Below, in pieces: positions 45,223-58,276 of a DNA stretch of 64,000 nucleotides (position 1 is its first letter; each line of letters opens with the position of its first letter). The position numbers and the translations under genes are program-made. This DNA is from Clarkia xantiana subsp. parviflora. Lineage: Eukaryota > Streptophyta > Magnoliopsida > Myrtales > Onagraceae. Below the pieces are notes generated by a model. It was not told the origin of the DNA, did not search any database, and saw only the letters and a program-made list of their open reading frames with translations. The DNA lies in contig JAPTYO010000014.1 in assembly GCA_036873135.1 (NCBI GenBank), forward strand, positions 22,590,952 to 22,654,951. Direction: 5' to 3'.

Positions 45223-48200
45223 TCATTACTTTAAAAAATAGAATTATATGTAAAGTACAAAATATGCTTGACAATAACAATGACAATAGATCAATAAATA
45301 GTACAACATGGAGATGTCAAATTTAGGTGATGAAATAGTTACAATTTTGATGAAATAACTATATATGTTAGGATTCTTTGTATTATATCATATATATATA
45401 TATATATATATATTAGATATCTTAATACTTTTATATGTTTATTAAACTTTGTTGCATTTTAGTTACATGTTTTTTTTTAAATTACATATATATAAAATGA
45501 ATATATCATACTGTACAAATATTTAAAAAATAACATATTTTGTGTTAATCGTGAAACAATGTATTAACTATACAATTATTATATAATTTTATAATCAATA
45601 ACTGAATATATCAAATTATATTTTAAACTAATTAATATACTTTTTCCTAATTTATGCTTTTATAAAGTAAAAATTGTCAAACCCACCCTAAGTAAGCTTT
45701 CTAATAAGATATACAAAATAACTAAGCACAAATAAAAAAAAATTAATTAAGTATAGAGCAAACATATTACTTATTACTTAGACAGTTGTTTTCATTACTT
45801 ATAGGTCAAACTGGCATAATCGGCATGAAAAATAAAAATAAATAAGAGCTTTGACCAGTCAAGCCCTAAGGTTAATTAAGTAATGAATAACCATGATTTA
45901 CAGTTTATTAGGACATAGCTAGTACAATTAAGCTGGTATTAAATAATAAACTATTAAAATATGGATATGTATACGTCCACGCTTACTAAATAAATATATA
46001 TATTTTAAATGATTAGGACTAATTAACGTGTGATGAAGCCGCTCAGTGTACAGAGCAGGTGTCGAGACTGAAACAATGCTATGGTAACAGTGCACAAAAG
46101 CATCAGATGACTCATTAATGATTCATCAATCCTTCTTAATCATACTTGTCCGTACAACCAAGACGGAGAGAAAAATTATTAAATTAATTATGTGCTGACC
46201 TAGTTAACATAAATTAATTTTAATGTGTATATAGATTATTAAAAATAACAAATAATATTGAATATAAGAAATATAAATGTTACGTAACAAATAACATATA
46301 TAGTAAGTATTCGTTACTGGTTTATAATTATTACAAGGTACAAACCCCGCGCACCGCGCGGGTTAGATGCTTACAAATGAGATTTCTGACTAAACATAAA
46401 ATAAATTTGATAACCATCCGAAAATATATACTGTTTATGTAGTATTTTATATTTAATTTTTTGCGTTGGTTATATATTTTATATATTATGTATAGTTTTC
46501 TTTGTATCACAGCCTATACTCTAGGTTTTTGCTGAATAAAGAATATTTATTTTTTACTAAGTTAAACTTTACATAAACAAAGAAAGAAAGAAATTCTATT
46601 TTTTATTTAAATTATAAAAACTACATTGTTCGATTTCTAAAGCGCCATGTAAGCAGTTTTTTATGTCATATAAAAAAAGTTCTTATGCAATCATATCTGT
46701 CCTTTCTAGTGTTCTAAGTTTATTTAAATTTTTGGGAAAATATAATTCCAACATAAATTTTACATTAAAAAAAATATAATTTTATTTTTAAATAATGTTT
46801 TTTTTAATACAAAGGTTTGGGTTTTCCTTGAAAAATATACATTTTTGAATGTTTTTAATTTATATGTATAAAAAAATATTTTAAATCCTTTTCTAATTTT
46901 TAAATAAATTTATGATTTTTTTTAACAAAATACACTGTGACTTAAAGGAATTTGAAAATAACTTAAATTTTGGTCTTTATAATGCATGAGCAGTCTTAAT
47001 ATTTTCTTATTAATATTAATATTAGTAATATAAGAAGTATAATGTATAATACGCGCATAAAAAATTAATCAAGTCAAACATATATTTATACTATCATATA
47101 AGTTTAACTTAATTGCATCAATAATACATTTATTATGATGTTTCTAGACACAATTAATTGAACTAACTATTAGAATATTTATTATCTTTTCAAGAACCAA
47201 ATAAAATTGATTAGTAAAGAGTGATAATCAATGAGAGGATCAATTTTTTTTTTTTGTGTGAAAGGAGTTGAAACATAATAGGTTAAATATAAAAGGACCT
47301 TGCTGAAACTCTTCAGGCTTTTGGTTGTAGCTTCTTCATACGTCAGTTCCTCCTGCAACGTATAAATACACATAAATATATATTTTGTAAATTACGCACC
47401 TTCAAATTAAATAGTAGCAACCTTCAAATTAAATAGTTTTTTCCTGCCACAATAGACAACTATTGATGATCATTTACATTTCATAAATAAACACTAATGC
47501 AATTAACAAAACAATCAACATTCGATACAATCAACAATACAATCCTAACATCTAGCAATATCCAAAAGAACATTACAATCTTCCTTGCGATATGCAAAGA
47601 GATTCTAAATATATATAGAGAGAGAAAGAGTTAAAAAGTTCATGATTTACAAAGTTGATTACTTTACCGAGAGTTCAATGTTCCTGAAAACGTGTGTACC
47701 TCACTTTCTATAATGTCAAAAAGACTTATCATCATTTTCACCTAGACATGTTAGAGTTATATGAGTGTGTGACTTGATATATATACTTAGTAAGAACTTG
47801 AGATATAATGTAATTTTAGAGATACCTCACTAATTGCTTACCTGGAACATATACCGTTAATCTCATGTTTTACCAACACACTACACGCATCTGGTTTCAC
47901 AATGCAAATTCCTACTCCAAAACTGCAAATCTAATTTAAACGACTACATGGCCAAAAAAAAAAAAAGAAACAAAAAAATCGATTAAATATAAGATGTTAA
48001 TTTGGTTGATTAATTATTTCTTGACTGAACTTCTCTGAATACCTAAAAATGCACATCACAATTCACATATCAAGTTTATGCATAAAAGCCGCTAAAATAC
48101 AATAATTAAAAAATTAATTGTACTGCAACATTTTATTTGAAAAATATGATCACCTTCTTAATATTATCTATCTTCAGTGAATTAATAAATATCCATAATT

Positions 48201-49918
48201 TTTCAAAATATGACACATGTACTTATCAATTTATAACATCATACAATCCTATATATATATAATAAGCTATTCGTTATCGGGAAGGAGAATATGATAATAG
48301 AGAAAGAGTCTTACCTACATTTTCGTAGATGAAGATGTTGTCGAGTTGAGCCGTCGTAACTCCTACATACCCGTTTTCAACCTTTTCTTAAGTTGAGACT
48401 GACTGAGTAATTAATAGTCTAAACAGCTTGCCAAATATCTCAGTGTAGATTCAATTAATCCCCAACATATCCTATGAGTGGATCAACAGTGAGTATCGAA
48501 CTACGAAAAAATTGTACTTACTATCGTGGAATCCTAACATATTCTCAAACAAAGAGAACATACATCAGTTTAAATTATGTTACAAAAAACAAAATTACCA
48601 CAAAAACTCTTATTACATGCTTAAAACCATTGTCAAAACACACACCAGCAATTTGTTAGTGCTTCAAACAATTTTAGTGTAATCTATATATAGGTAAAAC
48701 TGATAACTCACCAAACTGTGAGTTCATAAAAAAAAAAAAAAAAACTATGAGTTAAAATATAAAACATATGATTACAAATTCACGAATACATCTAAAATTT
48801 AATATCTCAAAGGAAATTAAGCATATATATATGTTGTGGAGTTCAGACAATCAAGAGAAGAAAAGATGGAATAGAATATATACAGGTAATAGAGAACTTG
48901 ACTACACGTACACCAACCGAGAGTTTACCTTAAGATGGTATGTCATCTCTCAAAATTTTGTGATTCAAAGTGAAGTAATTTAGGGTTTAGGGTTTGACAT
49001 CAAACTTTATATATATGTATGTATATTTATAATTGACGTAATATATTAGAATATTTAGATTCTTGTATTATTATACAACAATATATATTATAAAATATAC
49101 ATATTTTTATAAACGGAAATATGTATATTATTATTTATATATTACTACAAATCTAAGAACGGTTAGGATTATATTTGGATGTTCTTGTGTCAATTTATTT
49201 ATTTAATTTTAGTTCAATTAGTGGCAAAAAAAAATTAATTCAATTTATTATATAGTACAATATAAGAAAGACTCGTAAAGTTTACTAAGAAAAAAAGTCT
49301 AAAAGATAATATATATATAATAGTATATCTATATAAGACCTAAATTTATTAACAATATAATATCCTATTCCATAATTATATATTACGGTGACATCTAATA
49401 TTTTGATGTATTATTAAATAGTATAAATTTTCTGAATTTATTCTATATATGTATTGTTTATGTGGCGGCCTACGGTCTTCCGGAGCCAAACTGTATAGAT
49501 AATGAATTTAAAAGGAAACTTTTAATTAATTTGTTTCTTTAAATTGCATAGAGACTAAATTAGGAGATAAAAATACTTCTTAATTTTTAACCAAACAATA
49601 TTATGTATCTAAATTTAGAGAACCCCTATTAAATTCTGATTAAATTAGGAAACGATGACTACGTGGACTGTCCACGTGTCGGCCAGAGGGCTTCCGATAC
49701 CGAATTAATATAATATAATAGATAATAATACTGATAAAAAATTAAAATGATCTGTTTTTCTATATACTCATGACAAAGTTAGAAATAATAATTACATTAA
49801 AAAAATAGTATGAAGAATTCAGCTTCAATAGTGTTGCGGCTGAAGTTGAATATTATTACTGTATGCTTGAATATTATTACTACATTCTTAGCTACATAAA
49901 GCTACATAATATGTATTT
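45223..49918. other. Long AT-rich spacer
   Basis: No gene supported. A GC hairpin (CCCGCGC-ACC-GCGCGGG) stands at 46346-46362, as in the 3' ends of Helitron-like elements, but no CTRR end follows it. Two TTTAGGG units lie at about 48984. 49661-49680 contains ACGTGGAC-T-GTCCACGT. Confidence 0.5.
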
Positions 49919-52610
49919 TGTTGAGTTATGAATCCTAATTATCGTCGTTTGACCTCGACGCTGATCAGGTTAATGGGGTTTGAGGGGGTCCCCTGTTTGG
50001 GCCAATCCGGACCGGTAGGGTTTATGAGTCTTTCTCATCTGCTATTATATATAGCATCGTAGTCTCTGAAATTGTAAACTTTGTGAATATCGAATAAAAA
50101 CGCCAGCCCGGAATTGTGGACGTAGGTCGAATTTGACCGAACCACGTTAAATCATGTGTTCTCTAGTGTTTTCTTTATCAATCCGTTTGTGAGTGTAGAG
50201 AGAATCGATCCTAAAAACTAGTATCAGAGCTAATGAGATTCAACACGATCACTGAAGAAGGAGATGTCGAAGTCAGGAATAGAGAAGTTCGATGGAAGCG
50301 ATTTTGGTTTCTGGAAGATGCAGATTGAAGATTATCTGTACTAAAAGGATCTGTATGAACCCCTGTTTGGGGAGAAGCCGAAGTCCATGACAGAGCAGTA
50401 GTGGAAGCTCAAGGATCGACAAGTACTGGGGCTGATCCGGTTGTGCTTGTCCAGGAACGTTGCATTCAAAATCGTCAAAAAAAACATCGACGGCGGGTGT
50501 GCTGAAGGCGTTGGCGAACATGTACGAGAAACCATCGGCGATGAACAATGTATAATTGAAGCGTCGATTGTTCAATTTACAGATGGTTGAATGTGGTTCT
50601 GTTGTTGAACATATTAATGTCTTTAATATGATTGTTTCACAACTGAGTTCTGTTGAGATTAATTTGAGGATGAGGTTAAACCTTCGATTTGCTGTCATCT
50701 CTGCCTGAGTCATGGGATACTATTGTTTTCGCAGTTAGTAGTTCTCGTGGATTCGAGAAGCTGAAATTTGATAAAATTTGAGATGTTGTTCTTAGCGAAA
50801 ATATTTGCAAAAGAGAAATTGGTGATTCATCTGGAAGCGCTCTCATTGTTGACATAAAAGGGATAAACAAGTCAAAGGGTCCAAATCAGAATGGACGCTC
50901 AAAATCAAGAAATATATGAAAATCTCCAGGAAGATCACAAGGATCATGTTGAAACTGTGTGGATAGGGCCAGTTTCGATCCGATTGCCCGAAGCCAAAGA
51001 AGCAGAATCACAAATCTGGCAATGATAGTGATTCTGTGAACTCACCAGAAGATACTGGGGATGCTGTAATCCTTAGTGTGAATAGCTCACTTTAATCCTG
51101 GATTTTGGATTTTGGAGCATCATTTCATTCGTCTCCAAGTATGGAGTTGTTCCGAAATTTCAAGTCAGGAAAGTTTGGATAGGTGTACCTTACTGACAAC
51201 AAGGCATTGGAGATTGAAGGAAATGAGAATGTCTGTATTCACACAACAACAGGAAATCAGTGGACACTGGAAGATGTCAGATATATTACTGGTCTCAAGA
51301 AGAATCTGATCTCGGTTGGTCAGTTGGATAACACAGGTTATGCATCAGAGTTTGGGAAGGGTTCATGGAAGATTAAGAATGGTGTTATGGTTGTAGCACG
51401 GGGCCTTAAATCTGGAAACTTGTACACCATTGAAGGGTGTATAAACGCAACTACTGTTCAGGAAAGTGCATCCAGTTCATGTCTGTGACATAACAGACTT
51501 GGACACATGAGTTTGAAAGGGATGAAGATGCTGGTGGAGAAATGAGTTTTAGAGGGCTTCATGTTGACATGGGGTTGTGTGGAATCTGTGTCCCGGGGAA
51601 GCAGAAACGAGTTAGTTTCACGAAGACCCCAAGGGAGCCAAAGAAGGAGCGGTTGTAATTGGTCCTTACAGATGTTTGGGGGCCAGCTCCAGTTTCGTCA
51701 CTTGGCGGATCCAGGTTCTATGTTACCTTCATTGATGATTTCAGTAGGAAGGTATGAGTCTATTACTTGAAGCACAAGTCGTATGTATTTTCTTCTTTCA
51801 AGAAGTGGAAAGCTGAAGCTGAGAATCAGACTTGACTGAATATCAAGTGCTTGAGGTCTGACAACAGAGGGAAGTATGAAAAGTCAGAATTCATAAAGTT
51901 TTGTGCAGCTGAAGGAATCCGACTGATGAGGACAGTTCTTGTAAGGCAAGACAGAATGACATCGCTGAAAGGATTAACAGGACGTTGAACGAACGTGCAC
52001 GGAGTATGAGAATCCATTGTGGATTGCCCAAGATGTTCTGGGCAGATGTTGTTAACACAGCTGCCTACTTGATCAACAGGGACCTTCAGTTCCTCTGGGG
52101 TTCAAGATTCCTGAAGAGGTATGGACGGGAAAAGAACTCAGGTATTCTCACCTGAGAACTTTTGGGTGCACAACTTATGTTCATATTGATCCAGAGAAGA
52201 GGTACAAACTTGATGCGAAGGTTGTGAAGTGCTACTTCATAGGTTATGGTTCTGAAAAATTTGGCTACAGGTTTTGGGATGAGAAGAACACGATGATCAT
52301 GAGAAGTTGCGATGTGACCTTTGATGAAGATTTCTTGTATAAAGATAAATATCAGAAGGTTTCAGAGACTCCAGAGCAAGTGGGACTTGAGGTTGAGTTG
52401 GAGACAGAAGAAACTCAACCAACTCCGAAAACTGGCGATGAAGAACCAGAGGTTGAACAGAGATAGAACCAGAAGTGGATCTAGTAACACCTGAGCCGGT
52501 GGTTTCTCTCGTAACCGTAGTCAATCAAGTCTCTTCCATCTCGATTAATTTCAGTACAGATGCAAGATCCAGCATGGAACCACTTACAGTCAGAAGAGTC
52601 ATGGTTGCTC
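49919..52610 (+). mobile_element. Degraded Ty1/copia element (plus strand)
   Basis: A roughly 300-bp LTR (49919-50217) is followed by TAGTATCAGAGC (50219-50230), one base from the initiator-Met tRNA primer site. Gag starts at 50264. Parts of the gag zinc region, integrase and integrase end follow with many stops and shifts. No 3' LTR is seen, and the element stops where the minus-strand copia relic begins. Confidence 0.8.
50264..52466 (+). pseudogene. copia gag-pol remnant (plus strand)
   Basis: Gag opening IEKFDGSDFGFWKMQIEDYL (about 50276), then stops. 51183-51488 is the pre-integrase part (GLKKNLISVGQLDNTGY). Integrase core pieces lie at about 51640-52030, including a motif near FIDDFSRKV. 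52224-52466 is the post-integrase block (FIGYGSEKFGYRFWD). RT and RNase H are missing. At least six frame breaks, so old. Confidence 0.8.
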
Positions 52611-53327
52611 GCCAGGACTTTGGGAGAATCCTGATTATGGCTTGAATCTTGTCTCATTCATCCATTTGACTTTGATCTTCAAGTGGTTTGATCATGATGA
52701 GGAGCTGGTATACTTTCTCAAGTACACTGATCCTGTCACTCTTTAGACATTCGTCTAAAGATGGTATAATTGGGTGCAGTATAACCGCTATGTCGTTTCC
52801 ATATCTTCGGAACAAAGCATCCCAGATGTCCTTTGTGACCGGAACATCCTTATACTCATCTTTCAAGTCCATGGACATTTCAGACAACAAAATCCCATTG
52901 ACTCTCTTGTCATCCTGCTCCCACTTGAAGTTGATGTATGCCAGCTGTAAACATCTAATTTTGGTACGCGTGACACATAAATAAAACGTTCAAAAATGTT
53001 ATGTGTAACGTGTTTAAAAAGGAAATATTTAAATATAGAAGGTCACAAGGTAGCTAAAAATAAGTTTAGCTTAAATTAGGATAGTATATATGCATTAAAT
53101 ATTATGTAATATTCAGAAAATATATATTATATATTTATGACAATTTTCATAAATATATATATGTAATTTTCGGAATAATTAATGTGTATATTTAGGTAAA
53201 TGTGTTTTCCTAATATTGAGGCCTAGCTTAGCTATAAATAGGGTCCTTTGTTACATGTAAAATACACACCATCAATAATAATACACCAGTTTTTGAAAAC
53301 CGCACTATTTTGTCTTCTAGTGAAAAT

Positions 53328-53363
<36 letters not shown>

Positions 53364-54498
53364 CGAGACTGCCAAAGCTCCGACCGTCGGCAACCCACAG
53401 ATCTCCGACCACCGGCGACCCACAGCACTCCGCCCCGTCCACTCCACCGTGCGGACCGTCCGCTGCCGCGCCGCCCTTCCCGTCGCGTCAGAGTCGCCGA
53501 TTTCTGCCACGGCCTGCCACCGCTGCGACTGTGCCGGAGTTTCCCGTCTGTCACCGGCCGCTACCTGTGTTGTTGTTGCACCTCCCGCCGTTCTTCGTCC
53601 TCGCCGGCCATCAACCCCCGCCTGTCGCCCTGCCTGGTCGTCCGCTGTCCCTGTTGGAGCTCCTTGCTGCTGCTCCGATCCGGTAATTTTGCTGCCCGTC
53701 CCCTTTGTGCTTCAGGTCCGCTCTTTTTTCGTTTTTTTTATATAAATTATTATTATTATTGTTATTATTTAATAATTTGTTTTTTGTTTAAATTTTTTGT
53801 TTATTCTTTATTATTATTATTATATTATGTTGGCTAGGTAATTAAAATGTAAATGTAATTAGATAACATGTTTTTGTGAATATATGTATATGATATGTAA
53901 TTACTAAATTGTATCATGTTTGGAGCATGTTTAGTTTTGTTTAGATTTTATTTCAATTAGCAGAATTAGATACTTAATAGTTTTTTTTAGGTTTATATTT
54001 ATTGTTAATAATAGTTTTTGCGTAAAAATTAGTTTAGTTTTTTTTTTTATAACGTTAGATTAATTTGACGTAACGAATGTTAAATTTTAAAAGTGGCAAT
54101 AAAGTGAATTGAGTACCGAAAGGGCGTACTAAAAATTTATTATTTTTAATTCGTAACAGAACCCCCGAACTTGAATTTCTGATCATAGACCGATTTTATA
54201 CCTAGGTGTTTAATTTGTTACTCGCTTGGGTAAATTTAAGATTCTAGTTAGCATAATAATTAACTAGTGGCAACTCTTTTCAAATTGCACGTTTTTCTAA
54301 ACATAAATCGCCATAGGTCGGATTTTTAGGGTCCGACACCAGCCCCTTGGTCAGGCCAGTATATGGGCAGCTCATAGTCTTCTGAATGTGGTATATCAGA
54401 CCCTTATCATCCAACAATTCATTGATGTATTTGCACCACGAGTCATAATTCGTCTCATTCAGAAGCTCAATAGCACATGATGAATTCATCGGTGCCAT
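52530..54498 (-). pseudogene. copia gag remnant (minus strand), split by a solo LTR
   Basis: Starts MAPMNSSCAIELLNETNYDS (54498) with the copia Gag pattern (NETNYDSWCKYI). The frame stops at the LTR (54338) and resumes after it at about 52940, with matching Gag sequence (SEMSMDLK, IWDALFRRYG). A further stop occurs at 52654. Removing the LTR and one CCAGC copy returns the frame exactly, which shows that both pieces were one gene. Confidence 0.85.
52946..54338 (+). repeat. Solo LTR of the same family as 20490-22448
   Basis: 1393 bp, TGTAAACATC...GGGTCCGACA, with 5-bp duplication CCAGC (52941-52945, 54339-54343). It contains TATAAATAGGG at about 53234 and a T-run at 53330-53363. The GC-rich part at 53380-53660 gives long open frames that I take as chance. 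The plus orientation matches the transcription direction of the family. Confidence 0.93.
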
Positions 54499-56398
54499 TC
54501 GATACTAACACTTTGATAATTATGCGACAATCAGGGAGACTAATAACATTTTGGAAAACGAATTGCATACATCGGATATCTATGAGATAGAATGCGACAA
54601 GTAATGATTCCTCAAACATCTAACCAACCCGACCACCAGTAAAACAATGGAAGGAGGTCGTGAAAGAGTTCACATTACTGATGTCTCATTTCTAATAGAT
54701 CAGTCTTTTAAAACGGTTTAATCACTCTCACCGGAATGGGGAATTTTAACATACACCCGATCTTGGCTTTCTTTAGGCCCTTTTAAAAACGTTTCGAGGA
54801 TTCATGCAAGCATATACAATTCTACTACACAAGTAAATCATCATACGCAGCCACATCCAAGAAACAATCCAATCACATGCATACGCATCATGCGTCTAAT
54901 GTTCCGAAGAACTCATGCTGACATATATAATTCTAATATCCAAGTAAATTATCACATGCGGCTACATCCTCCACATTCATGCAAATGCGTCAGGCGTGGT
55001 CACTCTATAATAAACATGCATATTTGGCGACTGATTTCTAATTTTAAAAATTTGGGGCTGAATTTCAATTCATGCTATCAATCAATCATGCGAACTTCTA
55101 GACATGGATTCTAGGCAATAACAACCATCACAGCATGTCTATCCTAGTGCGCAACTCGTTAATTGAAATCCAGGGTTCTGCCCACAATCGTGCAATATCC
55201 GGCTAGCTTGACATCGTCAAGACGCAATTCTAATCATGCATTAATATCAATTAAAATAGCAATTGCAATTCAACCCACTAAATGAATCAGTCCTAAAATC
55301 ATGCATATCCGAGATCCATCCCCATAATCAAAACTAGGCATCAGGTTTGATTATAACGTGAAAATTTCAAACCGATTTGCATTGTGTAGGTAATTTTAAA
55401 GTTTGAAAACATATGGATTTTAAAATTTGACCATCCTATTTTCAGTTGACTGGGTCGGTCCAACCAAAACGGTCCGGTTCACGTCAATTCGGTCTGACCG
55501 GTCCGACTGGTCCGATTCGGCTAAAATAGATTCGGTTCGGTTTTCCACACAAACCAGGTCGTTTGGTTCAGCCCATTAGTTACCCGGTCCGACCCGACCT
55601 GGATCTGTCGGACCGATTGAGAAAACCCGGATTGGTTGACCCGCTCCGGTTGGACCCGTGGAACCTGACCCGGTTCGTTAACCTGGTTCGGCCGGTTTGG
55701 ATTCCCATGGTCCTCCGGGTCATTCAACCCGACCTGGATGTTCAAAATTGGACTGGCCCATTACCCAATAGGGTTCGGCCGAATTCTATCTTGTGGGCTA
55801 AGTAGGGTTTTAAAATCCACTAAAAACTTAACTTAGCCACCAAGTAGGAATAATTATGGATATAATTTCCAATATTTGCACAATATATATATACACTAAA
55901 TTTCGTCCCTAAGTCAAGATTCTATATTTAAAGATATAAATCTATCAGCAATATATTTTCTCAATCTATCAATATTATAAATATTCCAAATATTGTGCTA
56001 AAACATATTGATAGATACTATCACAATTATCATGTGAATCCAGCCCTAATTATGGCATAATTCATCTAGCAATTTGGTCGAATTTTACCCTAAAAATTCC
56101 ACCATTATTTCGGGCAACATAGGTTACTTGGGGCCTAAGAAATTAAAATTTCACTTTGTAAACCTATACATGGTTCGGCCGAAACTAGTAATTAGAGCTA
56201 GTGGTCAAATTTCAAGATCAAATTTTACTAAGATAAAAAAAAATCCAATGTTTAATTTTGATAAATGTCACGTTTTTCTTGAAAATCATGAACACCGGTT
56301 TTACCGAAAAACACTCAATTTCATGAACAGTTTACCAAAAACTTCAAGAACACCAATTTTATCAAAATCAAGAACTCCCTACAGAGGCTCTGATACCA
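54499..56398 (-). other. Leader-like region of the minus-strand copia relic
   Basis: At 56398-56386 the minus strand reads TGGTATCAGAGCC, the initiator-Met tRNA primer site used by copia elements. 1.9 kb separates it from the gag start. 54785-54970 holds a diverged duplication (TTCGAGGATTCATGCAAGC versus TCCGAAGAACTCATGCTGA). 55440-55790 is dense in CCGGTT/GGTCCG motifs. No coding seen. Confidence 0.5.
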
Positions 56399-56429
56399 CT
56401 GAAGGATGTTATGGGGATAGTTAATATGG

Positions 56430-56715
56430 ACAAGAAACATGTGTACATGCTAGGTAACTAATTACGCTGCGGAACAGAAATTGCTAACTGGAGAGTTTTT
56501 TTTTTAACATCTAGTTAGCTCATTTTAACATGTATAGAAATTGCTAGCTTCGTTATGATTTCATTCTAATTTGGACGAAATGGTCACACGTGCAACTTGT
56601 GATGAATAAAAATATGTTTGGATAGTCGAATAAATTGGTAGTTGATGTTCAGGCAGTCGAATAAATTCAGTTAGCAATTTATTAGATTGCCCGAAATTAT
56701 TAGTTATTCCCTTTA
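56430..56715. repeat. Possible decayed foldback element
   Basis: AGAAATTGCTAGCTTCG and its rough inverse AGCAATTTATTAG..., with GAACAGAAATTGCTAAC, recall the arms of element C (AACAAATTGCTAGCTCACG). Too diverged to place ends. Confidence 0.3.
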
Positions 56716-56719
56716 TCAT

Positions 56720-57500
56720 GTGCTAAGCATATGAGTGAACCCATCTAATAAGGAACCTGTAATATATACATATATAAAATTTAAATTAGCAAAATGTTTT
56801 TAAAAAAAAAACTTTAATTAAAGTTTCTATCATTTCATAGATTCTACCTTTCTCTGATTATTATTATTAATACTATTAAATTAAATGTTTTAAAATACAT
56901 TGTGATGAATATTATAAATATGAGTTTGCTTGATGGACACGGCTGTCTGGATTCTGCCGTTTTCGTTACTTCCGAAGCAAGCAAATGGACGGTTATGGTT
57001 CTGTGTTCAGAAAAGCGTTGGCGGTCGTTGGAGGGTCCCGCCAAAAACGGTTGCTTCTACAGAAACTACTCGACTCTGGGAAAAAGATAACGTCACGCTA
57101 CTGTCTGAGAAATACCCTCTATTGGCACAAACCTTTTTTTCCCTTGTACTAATTTGCTGAATGCTAATTAAGATTTAACTGTGGAGACACATGAACATTG
57201 AATAGTATATAAAATTTACTGCTCAAATTTTAGAATAACGAATCCTTTGATTTACGTTAAAATGTAAAATTATCTTTTTTATATTCTTTTCTCCACTTTT
57301 TGCTAATTCCAAAAGGGTTCAAAGTGGTTGACTCTGACAATGGTGCATTATAAGAAGAATCCTTACCTATCAAGAATGAACTTACAATTTAGGGGTTAAT
57401 TTGCAATTGCACTAAACTAACGAGGGTGATATCATAAAAAATTAAATTTTCAAGGAAAAATTACAAATCCAATATTTCCATTTCAACTTCATAGAGGAAA
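56720..57500. other. Spacer upstream of the TPR-PB1 gene
   Basis: AT-rich, with the promoter presumably in its right part. 56930-57100 is less AT-rich but shows no gene I can name. Confidence 0.5.
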
Positions 57501-57513
57501 ACGAAACGCATTT

Positions 57514-58276
57514 TTGTTTGTCTGCAATTTGTGGCGCCTATCTGAAGCTGACAAAAATCTTCATTGTTACAAAAGTAGCAGAGCATTTCTTTCCCTCTGC
57601 CTCTCTGTCTTTCTATCTCTTGAAGCTTTATTGCACTGGTCTTGCGAGTTCACTGCAGTTCTTTTGCACTTTCCAGACAAACTTCCCCGACTGAGATTTC
57701 AAGAACACATTTGAGGTTTCGTCGCGCAAAAGGTATCGTCTTTAACTGAATAAAGATCTGTTTCTGAGTACCCCTGGGCTGTGTTTTGCTTTCTTTTAGG
57801 AATTTTTCGTCCAAAATCCAATTTTTTGGGGATAGTTTTCTGGGTTTAAGCTTCTTGATCGAAAAGAACTATGAATAACTCTGCTGTAGTAGTTTGATTG
57901 AGTTTCTTAAAGACTATTGGCTATTGCGGTCCATTCGTGCACTAATCTGCAATTTCTTGAAAAAAGTTGGTGCTTTGAACAGGTATTTGGTTAACTGTTA
58001 TATCAATTTATGAATTTTGCTTGATTCTTCTGCTGAACAGATTTTTTTTTGGTCCATATGAAGTTTATGGAAATATGATATTTTGAAGTTCCCTGGATAA
58101 TTCTTTAAGGGGTATGGAAATCCAGTTCATGGTTTTTTGAAGAAATTTGTTCTCAAGTTGATTGATTCAAGGGCCCTGGATTTTTTATTTTTTATTTTGG
58201 TATTGTCATAACAATGTAGGATATCTAATATTCCAAAGATTTGGGAATTTTTAGGATCTAGTAAAGAATTGGTGAG
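57514..58276 (+). promoter_or_regulatory. 5' leader of the TPR-PB1 gene with probable intron
   Basis: A pyrimidine-rich stretch (about 57580-57720) ends CGCAAAAGGTATCG, a likely donor. A T-rich intron with TTTTTAG near 58254 would join to the leader just before the ATG at 58277. Confidence 0.5.

Noticed and set aside
47285..47355. Exon-like island (CGTTGCAG acceptor, short open frame, AAG/GTCC donor) on the minus strand
   Set aside because: Neighbouring islands at 47650-47720 and 48310-48380 cannot be joined into a consistent gene, and surrounding sequence has many stops.
48980..48998. Telomere-like TTTAGGG repeats
   Set aside because: Only two units, too short to mean an interstitial telomere.
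53228..53837. Open frames of 108-175 codons with poly-Phe or poly-Lys
   Set aside because: They read through a T-run and a GC-rich part of a solo LTR. The LTR in another copy is interrupted differently.
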